From an uncultured Oscillospiraceae bacterium (lineage in GTDB: Bacteria > Bacillota > Clostridia > Oscillospirales > Oscillospiraceae), in NCBI GenBank assembly GCA_910587505.1, contig CAJULD010000018.1:1-59740 (forward strand): a DNA stretch of 59,740 nt, read 5' to 3'. The first letter of the stretch is position 1, and each line of letters starts with the position of its first letter. The translations under genes and the position numbers were made by a program. Shown one piece after another: positions 49,962 to 58,964 of this stretch. The notes under the pieces are model-generated. The model was not told the origin of the DNA and made no database searches. It worked only from the letters and a program-made list of their open reading frames with translations.

Positions 49962-52061
49962 TTATCGCCCAACCACCACAGGCAGTACAATGCGGCTCTG
50001 CCTGCGGCCGCCGTGGTAGACTGTCTGGCGGGCGGTCCGGACGGAGGTATCGTCCGCTGCCGGCAGGCCGGTGTTGCTGTTGGGGAAGACAGAGTTGTCC
50101 GCGCCGGAGGTGACTTCCACGCGAATCCTGTGTCCGGCGGCGAAGCGGTTGGAAATCCATGTCATGGGAATCTCATAGCGCACGATCTCCCCCGGAAGCA
50201 GCAGCGACGGCTCAATGAACGACCTGCGGAACCGGGCCCGCAGGATGCCGTCGCACATGCGGACGGCGTTCCCCTCCCCGTCCACGTCGGTGATCCGGAC
50301 CACCCAGTCCGTATCCCGCGCGTCGGACGCCGCGTAGAGAATCGCCACCGGCTCCCCTGCGATGGTCACCGCCCGCTCCAGAGGCTCCGTGGTGTAGACC
50401 AGCACGTCCTCCCGGCGCTCCACCTCCCGGTAGTTTTCCGGCACGAGGCACTCGTTTTCGCTGATGTCAATGAGGAACGGGGCGGGGTCCAGGGGATCGT
50501 AAACGTAGCGGTCCTCTCCCGCCTTCTCCGGCGGCACAGGCAGCAGCCGTCCGTCCCCCCCGCTGGTGTTGGCGCGGCCCGCGGAGGCGAGATACAGCTC
50601 CCGCTCCTCCACTTCCGCCGGGGGCCACGCGGAGGAGGTGTGCCACCGGTTCTCACCAATAGTGAAATACTCCACGGCCGGCTCCCGGTCCACGCCGTTG
50701 TCCACTCCCTTCAGATAGTGGTCATACCAGCGCAGGTACCGGAGAAACATATCGTACCGGACGGCCTCCGGGCCGTACTCGTTGCCGTGGATGTCACGGG
50801 AGACGTTCATCTTGTGCTGCCACGCGCCGCAGATCAGCTTCTGCCCGGCTCTGCCGTTGCGCCGGTTCATGTCCCAGACCTGCATGCTGCCCGGCCCCAC
50901 GTCGTCGTACCAGCCGCTGATATACATGGCAGGCACGTCGATGCGGTGCTGATGAGCCAGGAAATTTGCTTTGTGCCAGTACCCGTCGTAGTATTCGTGA
51001 TCCATCCACTCGTTCCAGAAGGGGATCTCCTCTCCGATTCCCCGGAAGGGAATCTCCCGGATGGGGCGGGTTTTCAGTATCCGGTCCCAGTCCGTCCGCT
51101 CCATGTCGTCCGGCGCGAAGCTGCGTTTGCGCATGGAGACGATCCAGGCGATGGTCCCCGGCGAGAGCACGCCGCTGCGGTGGGGGAAGTCGAAAAGGGG
51201 CACGCCGCCGGTTACCATGCTGATGATGGCCTTCAGATGGGGATTCCCGCTGGCGGCGGCCTGCCACTGGACGATGGCCAGGTAGGACGCACCGATCATC
51301 CCTACGCTTCCGTCGCTCCAGGGCTGGTCCGCAATCCAGTTGAGGGTGTCGTCGCCGTCCTCCCGCTCGTTGATAATGGGCTGCCACACCCCCTCCGAGA
51401 GCTCCCGGCCTCTGGTGTCCTGGGCGACGACAGCATAGCCGTAATGAACAAAGGCAAAAAACTGCCCGGTGGCAAGCCTGTTATAGCAGGTGCGGATCAG
51501 CACCGTGGGGAACCGCTGGCCGGGCTTCCGTCCGGCGGGCAGGTACACGTCCGTCGCCAGACGCACGCCGTCCCGCATGGGGACCATCTCCGTCCCGGTA
51601 AAATCGATGCCCCACTCCGGCCGGGAGAGGCCCGGGCCGGCCATATCCCCCTGAGGTGTAAGGCCTTCCCACCCTTCCTCCACCAGCAGCCCCAGGTAAT
51701 TTCTCTCATTGTCGATACAGGCCACGATTCTCTCGCCGCTGCACAGGAAGTCCAGAGGATTTTTCCCCCGCAGCATGGCGAAAAGCCCCGCGGTAACCTC
51801 GCGCCCGGCCGCCATGCCCGAAATATCGCGGACATATACCGCCTCACGGGGGACCATCCCCTGCCGCACGCAGCGGACCGCCTCCGGCAGCCGCCGGTCC
51901 AGCTCCGGGTCCAGGGGCGGCATTGGCCAGGCGAACTCCCGCTCCCTTCCCCAGGCCATGGTGGTCAGATCACGGGGCGCGCAACGGACGCTCTCCCCGG
52001 AAAACCGGAACCGGGCAATGGGGACCCCCGCCCGGTAGTAAAGGAATATGCGATCGCTCAC
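49962..52061 (-). CDS. CocE/NonD-family hydrolase (S15 peptidase-like) with N-terminal extension
   Basis: A 699-residue protein. An unrecognised N-terminal region (about 1-155) precedes an alpha/beta-hydrolase core and a C-terminal jelly-roll domain (about 440-699). The catalytic triad is Ser259 in MIGASYLA, Asp386/387 in SGWYDDV and His416 in GAWQHKMN. Homologues cleave Xaa-Pro dipeptides, acyl amides and esters (including cocaine esterase and glutaryl-acylase types). GTG at 52061 overlaps the OppF stop (GTGA) with GGAGGG upstream. Lying at the end of the peptide-transport operon, it probably processes the imported peptide inside the cell. Confidence 0.87.
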   Translation of the reverse strand: MSDRIFLYYRAGVPIARFRFSGESVRCAPRDLTTMAWGREREFAWPMPPLDPELDRRLPEAVRCVRQGMVPREAVYVRDISGMAAGREVTAGLFAMLRGKNPLDFLCSGERIVACIDNERNYLGLLVEEGWEGLTPQGDMAGPGLSRPEWGIDFTGTEMVPMRDGVRLATDVYLPAGRKPGQRFPTVLIRTCYNRLATGQFFAFVHYGYAVVAQDTRGRELSEGVWQPIINEREDGDDTLNWIADQPWSDGSVGMIGASYLAIVQWQAAASGNPHLKAIISMVTGGVPLFDFPHRSGVLSPGTIAWIVSMRKRSFAPDDMERTDWDRILKTRPIREIPFRGIGEEIPFWNEWMDHEYYDGYWHKANFLAHQHRIDVPAMYISGWYDDVGPGSMQVWDMNRRNGRAGQKLICGAWQHKMNVSRDIHGNEYGPEAVRYDMFLRYLRWYDHYLKGVDNGVDREPAVEYFTIGENRWHTSSAWPPAEVEERELYLASAGRANTSGGDGRLLPVPPEKAGEDRYVYDPLDPAPFLIDISENECLVPENYREVERREDVLVYTTEPLERAVTIAGEPVAILYAASDARDTDWVVRITDVDGEGNAVRMCDGILRARFRRSFIEPSLLLPGEIVRYEIPMTWISNRFAAGHRIRVEVTSGADNSVFPNSNTGLPAADDTSVRTARQTVYHGGRRQSRIVLPVVVGR

Positions 52062-53020
52062 AGGCTTCCCTCCTCTGCCCGGATACAGGCGACAAAGTGG
52101 CCGGGCCGGACCTCCCGCAGCGGGGGGACTCCCTTCCGGCATGCCTCGGTGGCATAGCGGCACCGCCCGGCAAAGCGGCACTCCTCCGGCGGCTCGATGG
52201 GAGATTTGATCTCCCCCTGCAAAATCTCCCGCTGCCGGTTCCGGCTACTGAGCTTGGGGATGGGTATCGCCTCCAGCAGCGCCCGGGTATAGGGGTGCAG
52301 CGGCTCCCGGAAGAGGTCCGCCTTGGGCGCTTTTTCCACCACCTGCCCCAGATACATGACCATGATATCGTCGGAAATGTGCTTGACCACGCTGAGGTTG
52401 TGGGAGATGAAAAGATAGGTAAAGCCCGCCTCCTCCTGCAGGTCCTGCATGAGGTTGAGAATCTGGGCCTGGATGGACACGTCCAGAGCGGAGACCGGCT
52501 CGTCGCAGACGATGAACTTCGGCGACACGGCCAGAGCTCTGGCAATGCCGATCCGCTGCCGCCGCCCGCCGTCCAGCTCATGGGGATAGGCGTTGATGAG
52601 CCGGGAGGCCAGCCCCACCGTGTCCATCAGCTCCAGAATCTTCCGGTCCATCTCCGCTCCCTTGCAGATCCGGTTGACGATCAGCGGCTCGGCAATCAGC
52701 TCGCCCACGCTCATGCGGGGATTGATGGACTCGTAGGGGTCCTGAAAGATCATCTGCATCTGACGGCGCAGAGCGCGCATTTCCCGACCGGAGCAGCGGA
52801 GAATATCCGTCCCGTCAAAGACAATGGAGCCCTCCGTAGCCTCCAGCAAACGCAGGACGACCCGGCCCAGCGTGGATTTTCCGCAGCCGGACTCGCCCAC
52901 CACGCCCAGCGTCCTGCCGGCCTCCAGGGTGAAGGACACGCCGTCCACGGCGTGCAGCGCGCCGTGTGGCGTTTTGAAATATTTTTTCAGATTTCTGACT
53001 TCCAGTATGGTTTCCGCCAT
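52058..53020 (-). CDS. Oligopeptide/dipeptide ABC transporter ATPase F
   Basis: A 320-residue OppF/DppF-type ATPase. Walker A is GESGCGKST. The signature LDGGRRQRIGIARAL has an LDGG in place of LSGG. Walker B lies in KFIVCDEPVSALD, and the C-terminal Cys-rich peptide-transporter tail is CRFAGRCRYATEAC. It pairs with the OppD-type protein and overlaps the CocE hydrolase by 4 nt. Confidence 0.93.
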   Translation of the reverse strand: MAETILEVRNLKKYFKTPHGALHAVDGVSFTLEAGRTLGVVGESGCGKSTLGRVVLRLLEATEGSIVFDGTDILRCSGREMRALRRQMQMIFQDPYESINPRMSVGELIAEPLIVNRICKGAEMDRKILELMDTVGLASRLINAYPHELDGGRRQRIGIARALAVSPKFIVCDEPVSALDVSIQAQILNLMQDLQEEAGFTYLFISHNLSVVKHISDDIMVMYLGQVVEKAPKADLFREPLHPYTRALLEAIPIPKLSSRNRQREILQGEIKSPIEPPEECRFAGRCRYATEACRKGVPPLREVRPGHFVACIRAEEGSL

Positions 53021-53023
53021 GGG

Positions 53024-54010
53024 TTATTCCTCCTTCCCGCGTTCCGCCGCCAGGTGGCACTGTACCAGATGACCGGGGGAAACCTCCACATTGGGCGGCT
53101 GCTCGCTCCGGCAGCGTTCGGCGGCGCAGGGGCACCGGGGGTGGAATTTGCACCCCGGCGGCAGGTCCGCGGGGTCCGGCATCAGTCCGTTGACGGGAGT
53201 CAGCCGGGCCTGCTCATCCTCCAGATTCGGCACGGAATTGAACAGTCCCACGGTATACGGATGCCGGCGGTCCCCGTAGATGTCCTCCACGGAACCCGAT
53301 TCCACGATTTCCCCCGCGTACATGATGGCTACCTTGCTGCACATTTCCACCACGATTCCCAGATCGTGGGTGATGAGGATCATGGAGGTGTCCCGTTCCC
53401 GCTTCAGCTCCTCGATCATATGCAGAATCTGGGCCTGAATGGTCACATCCAGCGCCGTGGTGGGCTCGTCCGCAATCAGCAGCTCCGGGTTGCAGGCCAG
53501 CGCGATGGCAATGACGATCCGCTGCTTCATGCCGCCGGAAAACTGGTGGGGGTACTCCTCCTTCCGCTCCGCCGGCAGCCCTACGCTCTCCATGATCTCG
53601 TCCACCTTCGCCGCCGTTTCCTGCCTGCTCATGTTCCAGTGGAGCTCGATCACCTCGGCGATCTGGTCCCCCACCCGCTGAAGAGGGTTCAGCGCGGTCA
53701 TGGGGTCCTGAAAGATCATGGCCACCCTGCTGCCGCGGATGGCGCACATTTCCTTTTCCGGCAGCTCCAGCAGGTTCACGCCGTCAAGGAAGATTCCCTC
53801 GCTTTGAACCTCGCTGGTCCGTCTGGGCAGGAGCCGGAGCAGGCTGAGGGCCGTGGTCGTCTTTCCCGCTCCCGTCTCGCCCACCAGCCCCAGGGTCTCC
53901 CCCTTCTCCAGGGTCAGACTGACGTTGTTCACCGCCCGGACCAGCCCGTCGGCGGCGTGATAGCGAACGCTCAGATTCCGGATCTCCAGAAGTTTTTTCC
54001 TCTCGTCCAT
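53024..54010 (-). CDS. Oligopeptide/dipeptide ABC transporter ATPase D
   Basis: A 328-residue OppD/DppD-type ATPase. Walker A is GETGAGKTT, the signature is FSGGMKQRIVIAIAL, and Walker B is LLIADEPTTALD. The C-terminal cluster is CKFHPRCPCAAERC. A GGGGGAGG site precedes the ATG. It forms the ATPase pair with the F subunit 4 nt downstream. Confidence 0.93.
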   Translation of the reverse strand: MDERKKLLEIRNLSVRYHAADGLVRAVNNVSLTLEKGETLGLVGETGAGKTTTALSLLRLLPRRTSEVQSEGIFLDGVNLLELPEKEMCAIRGSRVAMIFQDPMTALNPLQRVGDQIAEVIELHWNMSRQETAAKVDEIMESVGLPAERKEEYPHQFSGGMKQRIVIAIALACNPELLIADEPTTALDVTIQAQILHMIEELKRERDTSMILITHDLGIVVEMCSKVAIMYAGEIVESGSVEDIYGDRRHPYTVGLFNSVPNLEDEQARLTPVNGLMPDPADLPPGCKFHPRCPCAAERCRSEQPPNVEVSPGHLVQCHLAAERGKEE

Positions 54011-54020
54011 GCTCCTCCCC

Positions 54021-54896
54021 CTATTTCAGCCGCGGGTCCAGCGCGTCCCGCAGCCCGTCGCCCAGCAAATTCAGCGAAAGAACCGTTATCATGATGCACA
54101 GTCCTGGATAGACCACCTGAGACGGCATGGTGCGGATGACCTCTTCGCCCTCGGAGAGCATCTTGCCCCACTCCGGCAGAGGCGGCTCAATCCCCAGCCC
54201 CAGAAAACTGAGGCCCGCCGCCGAGATGATAATCTCGCCCACGCCCAGCGTGGCCTGCACGATGACCGGGCCGATGGCGTTGGGGATGATGTGCTTGCAG
54301 ATAATCCGCAGATCCCCGGTCCCGATGGCCCGGGCCGATTCGATATACTCCCTGCTGCGGATGGACAGCACGGAGGAACGGATCACTCTGGCGTAGATGG
54401 GGATATAGGAGATGGCCACGGATATCATGATGTTGACGATGCCGGAGCCCAGAGCCGCAATCACGGCGATGGCCAGCAATATCGAGGGCATACTGAGGAA
54501 AATGTCCATGATCCGCATAATGATGTTATCCAGCCGGCCCCCATAGAAACCCGCCACCGCCCCGATCAGCCCGCCGATGGTCAGCGCGGAAATGGCCGTG
54601 ACCAGGCCGATCGTGATGGAGATCCTCGCGCCATAGATCAGCCGCGCCAGCATGTCCCGGCCCAGGCTGTCCGTTCCCAGCGGGTGCTCCCCGCTGGGGG
54701 GCAGCAGCCGGGAGGAGATGTCCTGCCGGACCACCTGCTCCTCGTAATTGATATACAGCGGAGCGGTGAGGGCCGCCGCGGCGATTACCAGAAACACCGC
54801 CAGTCCCAACATGGCCTGCCGGTTCTTTCTCAGGCGCATCCAGACTTCCTGCGCCTGACTGCGCTTTTTGACGCCGTCTTGATTTTTTCTTCCCAT
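54021..54896 (-). CDS. Dipeptide/oligopeptide ABC permease C
   Basis: A 291-residue DppC/OppC-type permease with about six helices. The N-terminal OppC segment is RLRKNRQAMLGLAVFLVIAA, and the periplasmic GEHPLGTDSLGRDMLARLIY and EAA loop ARAIGTGDLRIICKHIIPNA regions are present. ATG 54896 has GGGAGGAAAGCGC upstream and is preferred to the longer in-frame start. Confidence 0.93.
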   Translation of the reverse strand: MGRKNQDGVKKRSQAQEVWMRLRKNRQAMLGLAVFLVIAAAALTAPLYINYEEQVVRQDISSRLLPPSGEHPLGTDSLGRDMLARLIYGARISITIGLVTAISALTIGGLIGAVAGFYGGRLDNIIMRIMDIFLSMPSILLAIAVIAALGSGIVNIMISVAISYIPIYARVIRSSVLSIRSREYIESARAIGTGDLRIICKHIIPNAIGPVIVQATLGVGEIIISAAGLSFLGLGIEPPLPEWGKMLSEGEEVIRTMPSQVVYPGLCIMITVLSLNLLGDGLRDALDPRLK

Positions 54897-54909
54897 GCGC
54901 TTTCCTCCC

Positions 54910-55827
54910 TTATGTGCGGATCCGCGGGTCAACGTAGGTGTACAGGATATCCACCGCCAGATTGACCAGACTGAAGGCCACCGCGATGACGATCACCGAG
55001 GCCAGCACCACCGGATTGTCCTTCTGCCGGATGGAGGTGACAATCTGAGTCCCCATGCCGGGCAGGCCGAACACCGTCTCCGTCACCACCGCGCCCCCCA
55101 GACTGGAGCCGAAGGCGTTGCCCACCACCGTGATGACCGGAATGATGGCGTTTTTCAGCGCGTGGCGGAAAATAACCCGCTTCTCCGCCGCGCCCTTGGC
55201 CCTGGCCGTGCGGATGAAGTCCTGCCGGATCACCTCCAGCATGCTCGAGCGGGTCATCCGCATGATAGTGGCGCAGTTGATGCACCCCAGCGTAATGGCC
55301 GGCAGAATCAGCCACCGTATTCCCTCGTAGCCGCTGGAGGGGAACCACCCCAGCTGCAGGGAGAACAGCAGCATCAGCAGCATCCCCAGCCAGAAGGCCG
55401 GGATGGACGCCATGAGCAGGGCGAACACCACCGAGCAGGCGTCCAGCGCGGAATACTGCTTCACGGCGGACAGGATGCCCACCGGCATGCCGATGGCGAC
55501 GGCGAACAGCATCGTCAGCGTCGTCAGCTTCAGCGTCAGCGGAAAGCACCGCCTGATAATGTCGAACACCGGCATCCGCAGCTGATAGGAGGTGCCGAAG
55601 TCGCCGTGGAGCAGGCCCTTCAGGTAGTTCCAGAACTGCTGGATATAGGGCAGGTCCAGCCCCAGCTCATGCTCCAGCTGCTCCACCTGCTCCAGGGGCG
55701 CCCGCTCGCCCAGGATCATCTTGGCCGGATTGCCGGGGGACAGGTACATGATGGTGAACACGATCAGCACGATGCCCACCAGAACCGGGATCATGTACAG
55801 CAGCCGCTTTGAGATATATTTAAGCAA
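54910..55827 (-). CDS. Dipeptide/oligopeptide ABC permease B
   Basis: A 305-residue DppB/OppB-type permease with about six helices. It starts LKYISKRLLYMIPVLVGIVL, and the EAA loop is FIRTARAKGAAEKRVIFRHA. The start is TTG with GGGGAGA upstream. It is separated from the binding-protein gene by a stable hairpin, which should lower its expression relative to the binding protein. Confidence 0.93.
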   Translation of the reverse strand: MLKYISKRLLYMIPVLVGIVLIVFTIMYLSPGNPAKMILGERAPLEQVEQLEHELGLDLPYIQQFWNYLKGLLHGDFGTSYQLRMPVFDIIRRCFPLTLKLTTLTMLFAVAIGMPVGILSAVKQYSALDACSVVFALLMASIPAFWLGMLLMLLFSLQLGWFPSSGYEGIRWLILPAITLGCINCATIMRMTRSSMLEVIRQDFIRTARAKGAAEKRVIFRHALKNAIIPVITVVGNAFGSSLGGAVVTETVFGLPGMGTQIVTSIRQKDNPVVLASVIVIAVAFSLVNLAVDILYTYVDPRIRT

Positions 55828-55883
55828 AAATGTTCTCCCCTTTCTCGGCTGAGCTGTCCCGCAGCTCAGCCTTCCGCCGAAAC

Positions 55884-55930
55884 AGGGACAGGGAGGGGGA
55901 TCTTCTCCGGCGCCCCTCCCTGTTGTCCCT
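55884..55930 (-). terminator. Attenuating hairpin between binding protein and permease genes
   Basis: A 15-bp GC-rich stem with a 3-nt bulge (AGGGACAGGGAGGGG / CCCCTCCC-TGT-...TCCCT) starts 3 nt after the binding-protein stop on the minus strand. A second perfect 10-bp hairpin (GGCTGAGCTG / CAGCTCAGCC, 55847-55871) lies just beyond. Without a T run they more likely protect the upstream mRNA or cut read-through partly. Confidence 0.6.
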
Positions 55931-55933
55931 GCC

Positions 55934-57454
55934 TTACTGGTTCAGTGTCCACTTCCACACCGGGAAGTAGCAGTTGTCCACAATTTCAATGCCGCTGATA
56001 TTCTTGTTGGCCCCCACGATCTCATTGGGGAACAGCAGGCAGATGATGGGAAGCTCCTCATGGCCCAGGGCCACGATGTTCTGATACAGCTCCGTCCGCT
56101 CTTCGGCGTCCAGAATGCGGCTGGCCTCCTCGATCATGGAGTCCATCTCCGGATTGCTGTAGACGTGGTCCCAGTTGAAGGTGCCCTGGGAGTGGTAGAG
56201 GTAGGTGACCATATTGTTGGTGTCCGCCCAGTTCAGCGTTCCCAGCGCCATCTCAAAGTTGACGTTGTCCAGGTTGTCGCTCCAGGTGGCCTTTTCCAGC
56301 TGCTCCACCTCCACATTGACGTTGATCTGCGCCAGTTCGTTTTGCATGATCTGGGCAATCTTCATGGAGACCGCGTTGTTGCTGTTCACCATCAGCCGGC
56401 AGGAAAACCCGTCGGGATAGCCGGCCTCCGCCAGCTTTGCCTTTGCCTTCTCCAGGTCGTACTCGTTGAAGGGAATCTCCTCGTTGTACCCCATCTGAAG
56501 ACTGTTCAGCGGCGCATTGGCAATCGCGCCGACGCCGTTGAGCGCGCCGTCGAGCAGGTCCTGCTTGTTGATGGCGTAGTTGACGGCCTCCCGGACCGCC
56601 TGAATGGAGAAGGGCTCGCCGGTTTTATTGAAGCAGACGTAGTGGATGGTGTAGCTGGGGGCCTGATAGAGGGCCAGATTGCCGTCGCCCTCCACGGTGG
56701 AAATATCGTTGACCGTCAGGGCGGGGACAAAATCCACCTCGCCGTTCTGGAGAGAGATGACCGCCGTGTTGGTGTTGGGCTGAATCCGGAAGTCGATCTG
56801 CCGGATATCCGGCGCCTCGCCGTAGTAATCCTCGTTGTATACGAACCGGAAGCTCTGGCCGGGAACATAATCGCCGTCCAGCTTGTAGGGGCCGGTTCCC
56901 ACGGGGTGATACATGAAGTCGTCGCCGGAGGTGATGGCCTCCTCACAGCAGATGCCGAAATAGATGCCGCCGATCATCGTAAGGAAATCGGCGAAGGGAT
57001 AGGAGAGGTGGGCCACAAAGGTAGTGTCGTCCGGGGCCTCCACGGAGTCGATCATCACGGCGAGGTAGGAGGTATAGGGCTCCACCATCACCCGCTCAAA
57101 GGTGTAGACCACATCTCCGGCTGTCAGGAGCTTCCCGTTGTGAAAGTAAACGTCGTCCCGCAGCTGGAAGGTATAGGTCAGGCCGTCGTCGCTGACGGTC
57201 CAGTCGGTGGCAATGTCCGGCCTGATTTCGGCAGAGTTGCCGCCGTCGCTGTCCACCAGCATGTTGAAAAGCTGGGTCTCCACCATCAGGGAGTGCCCGT
57301 CCACGGTGGTGGCAGGGTCCAGGCTGGCGGGAGCGGACAGCAGGGAAAAGGTCACCGCCTTCGCGTCTCCGTCGCCGGAGGTCTTTCCTCCGCCTCCGCA
57401 GCCCGCAAGCGTGACCAGCGCAAGCGCCAGGGCAAGTGCAACGATTTTTTTCAT
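55934..57454 (-). CDS. Peptide-binding lipoprotein (SBP family 5)
   Basis: A 506-residue extracellular solute-binding lipoprotein. The signal peptide ends in the lipobox LAGC (Cys19 lipid-modified). It then has the family-5 pattern: SLDPATTVDGHSLMVETQLF, then DGLTYTFQLRDDVYFHNGK, VRFKV-like strands and a long C-terminal lobe. ATG 57454 has AAAGGAG. It captures di- or oligopeptides for the permease genes downstream. Its promoter region holds a large inverted repeat (57520-57558). Confidence 0.95.
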   Translation of the reverse strand: MKKIVALALALALVTLAGCGGGGKTSGDGDAKAVTFSLLSAPASLDPATTVDGHSLMVETQLFNMLVDSDGGNSAEIRPDIATDWTVSDDGLTYTFQLRDDVYFHNGKLLTAGDVVYTFERVMVEPYTSYLAVMIDSVEAPDDTTFVAHLSYPFADFLTMIGGIYFGICCEEAITSGDDFMYHPVGTGPYKLDGDYVPGQSFRFVYNEDYYGEAPDIRQIDFRIQPNTNTAVISLQNGEVDFVPALTVNDISTVEGDGNLALYQAPSYTIHYVCFNKTGEPFSIQAVREAVNYAINKQDLLDGALNGVGAIANAPLNSLQMGYNEEIPFNEYDLEKAKAKLAEAGYPDGFSCRLMVNSNNAVSMKIAQIMQNELAQINVNVEVEQLEKATWSDNLDNVNFEMALGTLNWADTNNMVTYLYHSQGTFNWDHVYSNPEMDSMIEEASRILDAEERTELYQNIVALGHEELPIICLLFPNEIVGANKNISGIEIVDNCYFPVWKWTLNQ

Positions 57455-57519
57455 GTGTCTGTGCTCCTTTTTCAAAATTTTGTTGCTTCGCTTTTTCACC
57501 AATCCATCAAAATGTATGA

Positions 57520-57558
57520 TTATTACTTTGACAATTTAAATGGTTGTCAGAGTAATAA
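57520..57558 (-). promoter_or_regulatory. 15-bp inverted repeat at the binding-protein promoter
   Basis: TTATTACTTTGACAA (57520-57534) and TTGTCAGAGTAATAA (57544-57558) are inverted repeats with one mismatch around a 9-nt spacer. On the minus strand the inner TTGTCA can serve as a -35, followed 17 nt on by TTTGAT. Confidence 0.7.
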
Positions 57559-57592
57559 CATCCAGCAGTAATCGCCCCGGCCGGGGCGGGGG

Positions 57593-58621
57593 TCAAAGCA
57601 CCTCCCGGAATACCCGCAGGAAATTTCCGGAATAGATTTTGGCGAGCCCCTCTTCAGTATACCCTCTTCGCCGCAGGGTATCCGTCAGCATGGGCAGCCC
57701 GGCATAGCCCGGAACGAGGTCCCGGATCCTCTGCCGGTATCCGTTTACCTCAATATAGCTGTCCGGCAGGATCATCTCCGCAATATCGAACCCCAGCCCC
57801 ACATGGTCGATGCCGCCCACCTGCACCAGATGATCCACATGGTTTGCCAGCATCTCCAGGCTGACGCCCTCCGGCCGGTCGCTGACAATGGCGCTGCATC
57901 CGTTCACGCCGATAACGCCGCCCCGGTCCGCAATCGCCCGAATCTGCCCGTCCGTCAGGTTCCGCCGGGTGGGATTCAGCGCCCGGCAGTTGGAATGGCT
58001 GGCGATCACCGGCCCGCCGGCAAGGGAGAGAACATCCTCCGCCCCCGGGTCATTCAGGTGGGAGACGTCGAGCAGCATCCCCAGCTCCTCTCCCCGGCGC
58101 ACCAGCTCCACGCCGAAATCGGTCAGTCCACAGCCCCCGTTGTAGGGGCTGTCGGAGTACATGGCCCCGTCGCAGGCCTGATTCCTGCGGGCGTGGGCCA
58201 GTCCCAGCCCCCGGACTCCGGCGTCGTAGAAAAAGTTCAGCAGCTCCGGGTTGGTGCCCAGGGGCTCCGCCCCCTCAAAGGAGAGGAGGACGGCCACCAG
58301 GCCCTCGTCTATCGCCTCCCGCAGCATCTGATAATCCGTACAGATCCGGAACAGCCCCGGCGACTCCCTCTCCTCCGCCCGCAGCGCGGCGATCTGCTCG
58401 CAGGCCTGTTCCAGAGCGGTGCCGTTTATGGAAACCTCGTCCACAAAGATTGCGGCGATCACACCCACGACGCCGTTTTCCTTCATATCGCGGATGAAAT
58501 CAGCGGCGATCACTTCCCGCCTGCCTTTCTGCCGCTCCTGCCGCAGGTACATACCGAGATCCAGGTGCGCGTCGAAGACAGGCGGACACATCGCCGGGTG
58601 TCCGCTCTTTTCACACTCCAT
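57593..58621 (-). CDS. Membrane dipeptidase (peptidase family M19)
   Basis: A 342-residue renal-dipeptidase-like TIM-barrel metalloprotease. Zinc ligands are His19 and Asp21 in DAHLDL, Glu116 in SFEGAEPLG, His188 in VSHLND and His209 in ASHSNCRALNPTRRN. M19 enzymes split dipeptides, often with a D-residue at P1', and some hydrolyse beta-lactams. No signal peptide is present, so it acts in the cytoplasm. ATG 58621 has a GGAGGGGGG site. It heads the peptide locus. Confidence 0.92.
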   Translation of the reverse strand: MECEKSGHPAMCPPVFDAHLDLGMYLRQERQKGRREVIAADFIRDMKENGVVGVIAAIFVDEVSINGTALEQACEQIAALRAEERESPGLFRICTDYQMLREAIDEGLVAVLLSFEGAEPLGTNPELLNFFYDAGVRGLGLAHARRNQACDGAMYSDSPYNGGCGLTDFGVELVRRGEELGMLLDVSHLNDPGAEDVLSLAGGPVIASHSNCRALNPTRRNLTDGQIRAIADRGGVIGVNGCSAIVSDRPEGVSLEMLANHVDHLVQVGGIDHVGLGFDIAEMILPDSYIEVNGYRQRIRDLVPGYAGLPMLTDTLRRRGYTEEGLAKIYSGNFLRVFREVL

Positions 58622-58666
58622 CTCTTTTCCCCCCTCCTTCCGGGTCAAACGATTGCCGTCCCCGGA

Positions 58667-58700
58667 TTTTAACTCAAAGCCAATTAACTATAAGTTAAAA
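58667..58700 (-). promoter_or_regulatory. Inverted repeats at the dipeptidase transcription start
   Basis: TTTTAACT (58667-58674) and AGTTAAAA (58693-58700) are exact inverted repeats with an 18-nt spacer; TTAACT-ATA-AGTTAA (58684-58698) is a second, nested dyad. They cover the predicted start of the dipeptidase transcript and are the best candidate operator of the divergent XRE-cupin regulator. Confidence 0.65.
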
Positions 58701-58702
58701 TC

Positions 58703-58730
58703 ATTGTAGCACAAATTTGGCGGATGTCAA
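58703..58730 (-). promoter_or_regulatory. Promoter of the dipeptidase gene
   Basis: Minus-strand perfect TTGACA, 16-nt spacer, TACAAT; predicted start near 58696. Confidence 0.7.
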
Positions 58731-58878
58731 GACAATTAATAAATATACCTCGAAAATCCATATTTTTACTGTGTGGGACCTGAGACCGGAAGCCCGCGGA
58801 AAGAAACGGCCTTCTCTGCCGCCGAAGGCGGGGGAACCCCTCATCTCCCCCGAAAATGTACAAAAAACAAGATTCTAC

Positions 58879-58907
58879 TTGCGAAATAAAGCCGCGTATT
58901 GTATGAT
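58879..58907 (+). promoter_or_regulatory. Promoter of the XRE-cupin regulator
   Basis: TTGCGA, 17-nt spacer, TATGAT; predicted start near 58914, which argues against using the ATG at 58914. Confidence 0.6.
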
Positions 58908-58964
58908 AGAGATATGAAAAAAGCTGCTCTCCGCAGCAATACGGAAAGTAAGGTTGTAACACAC

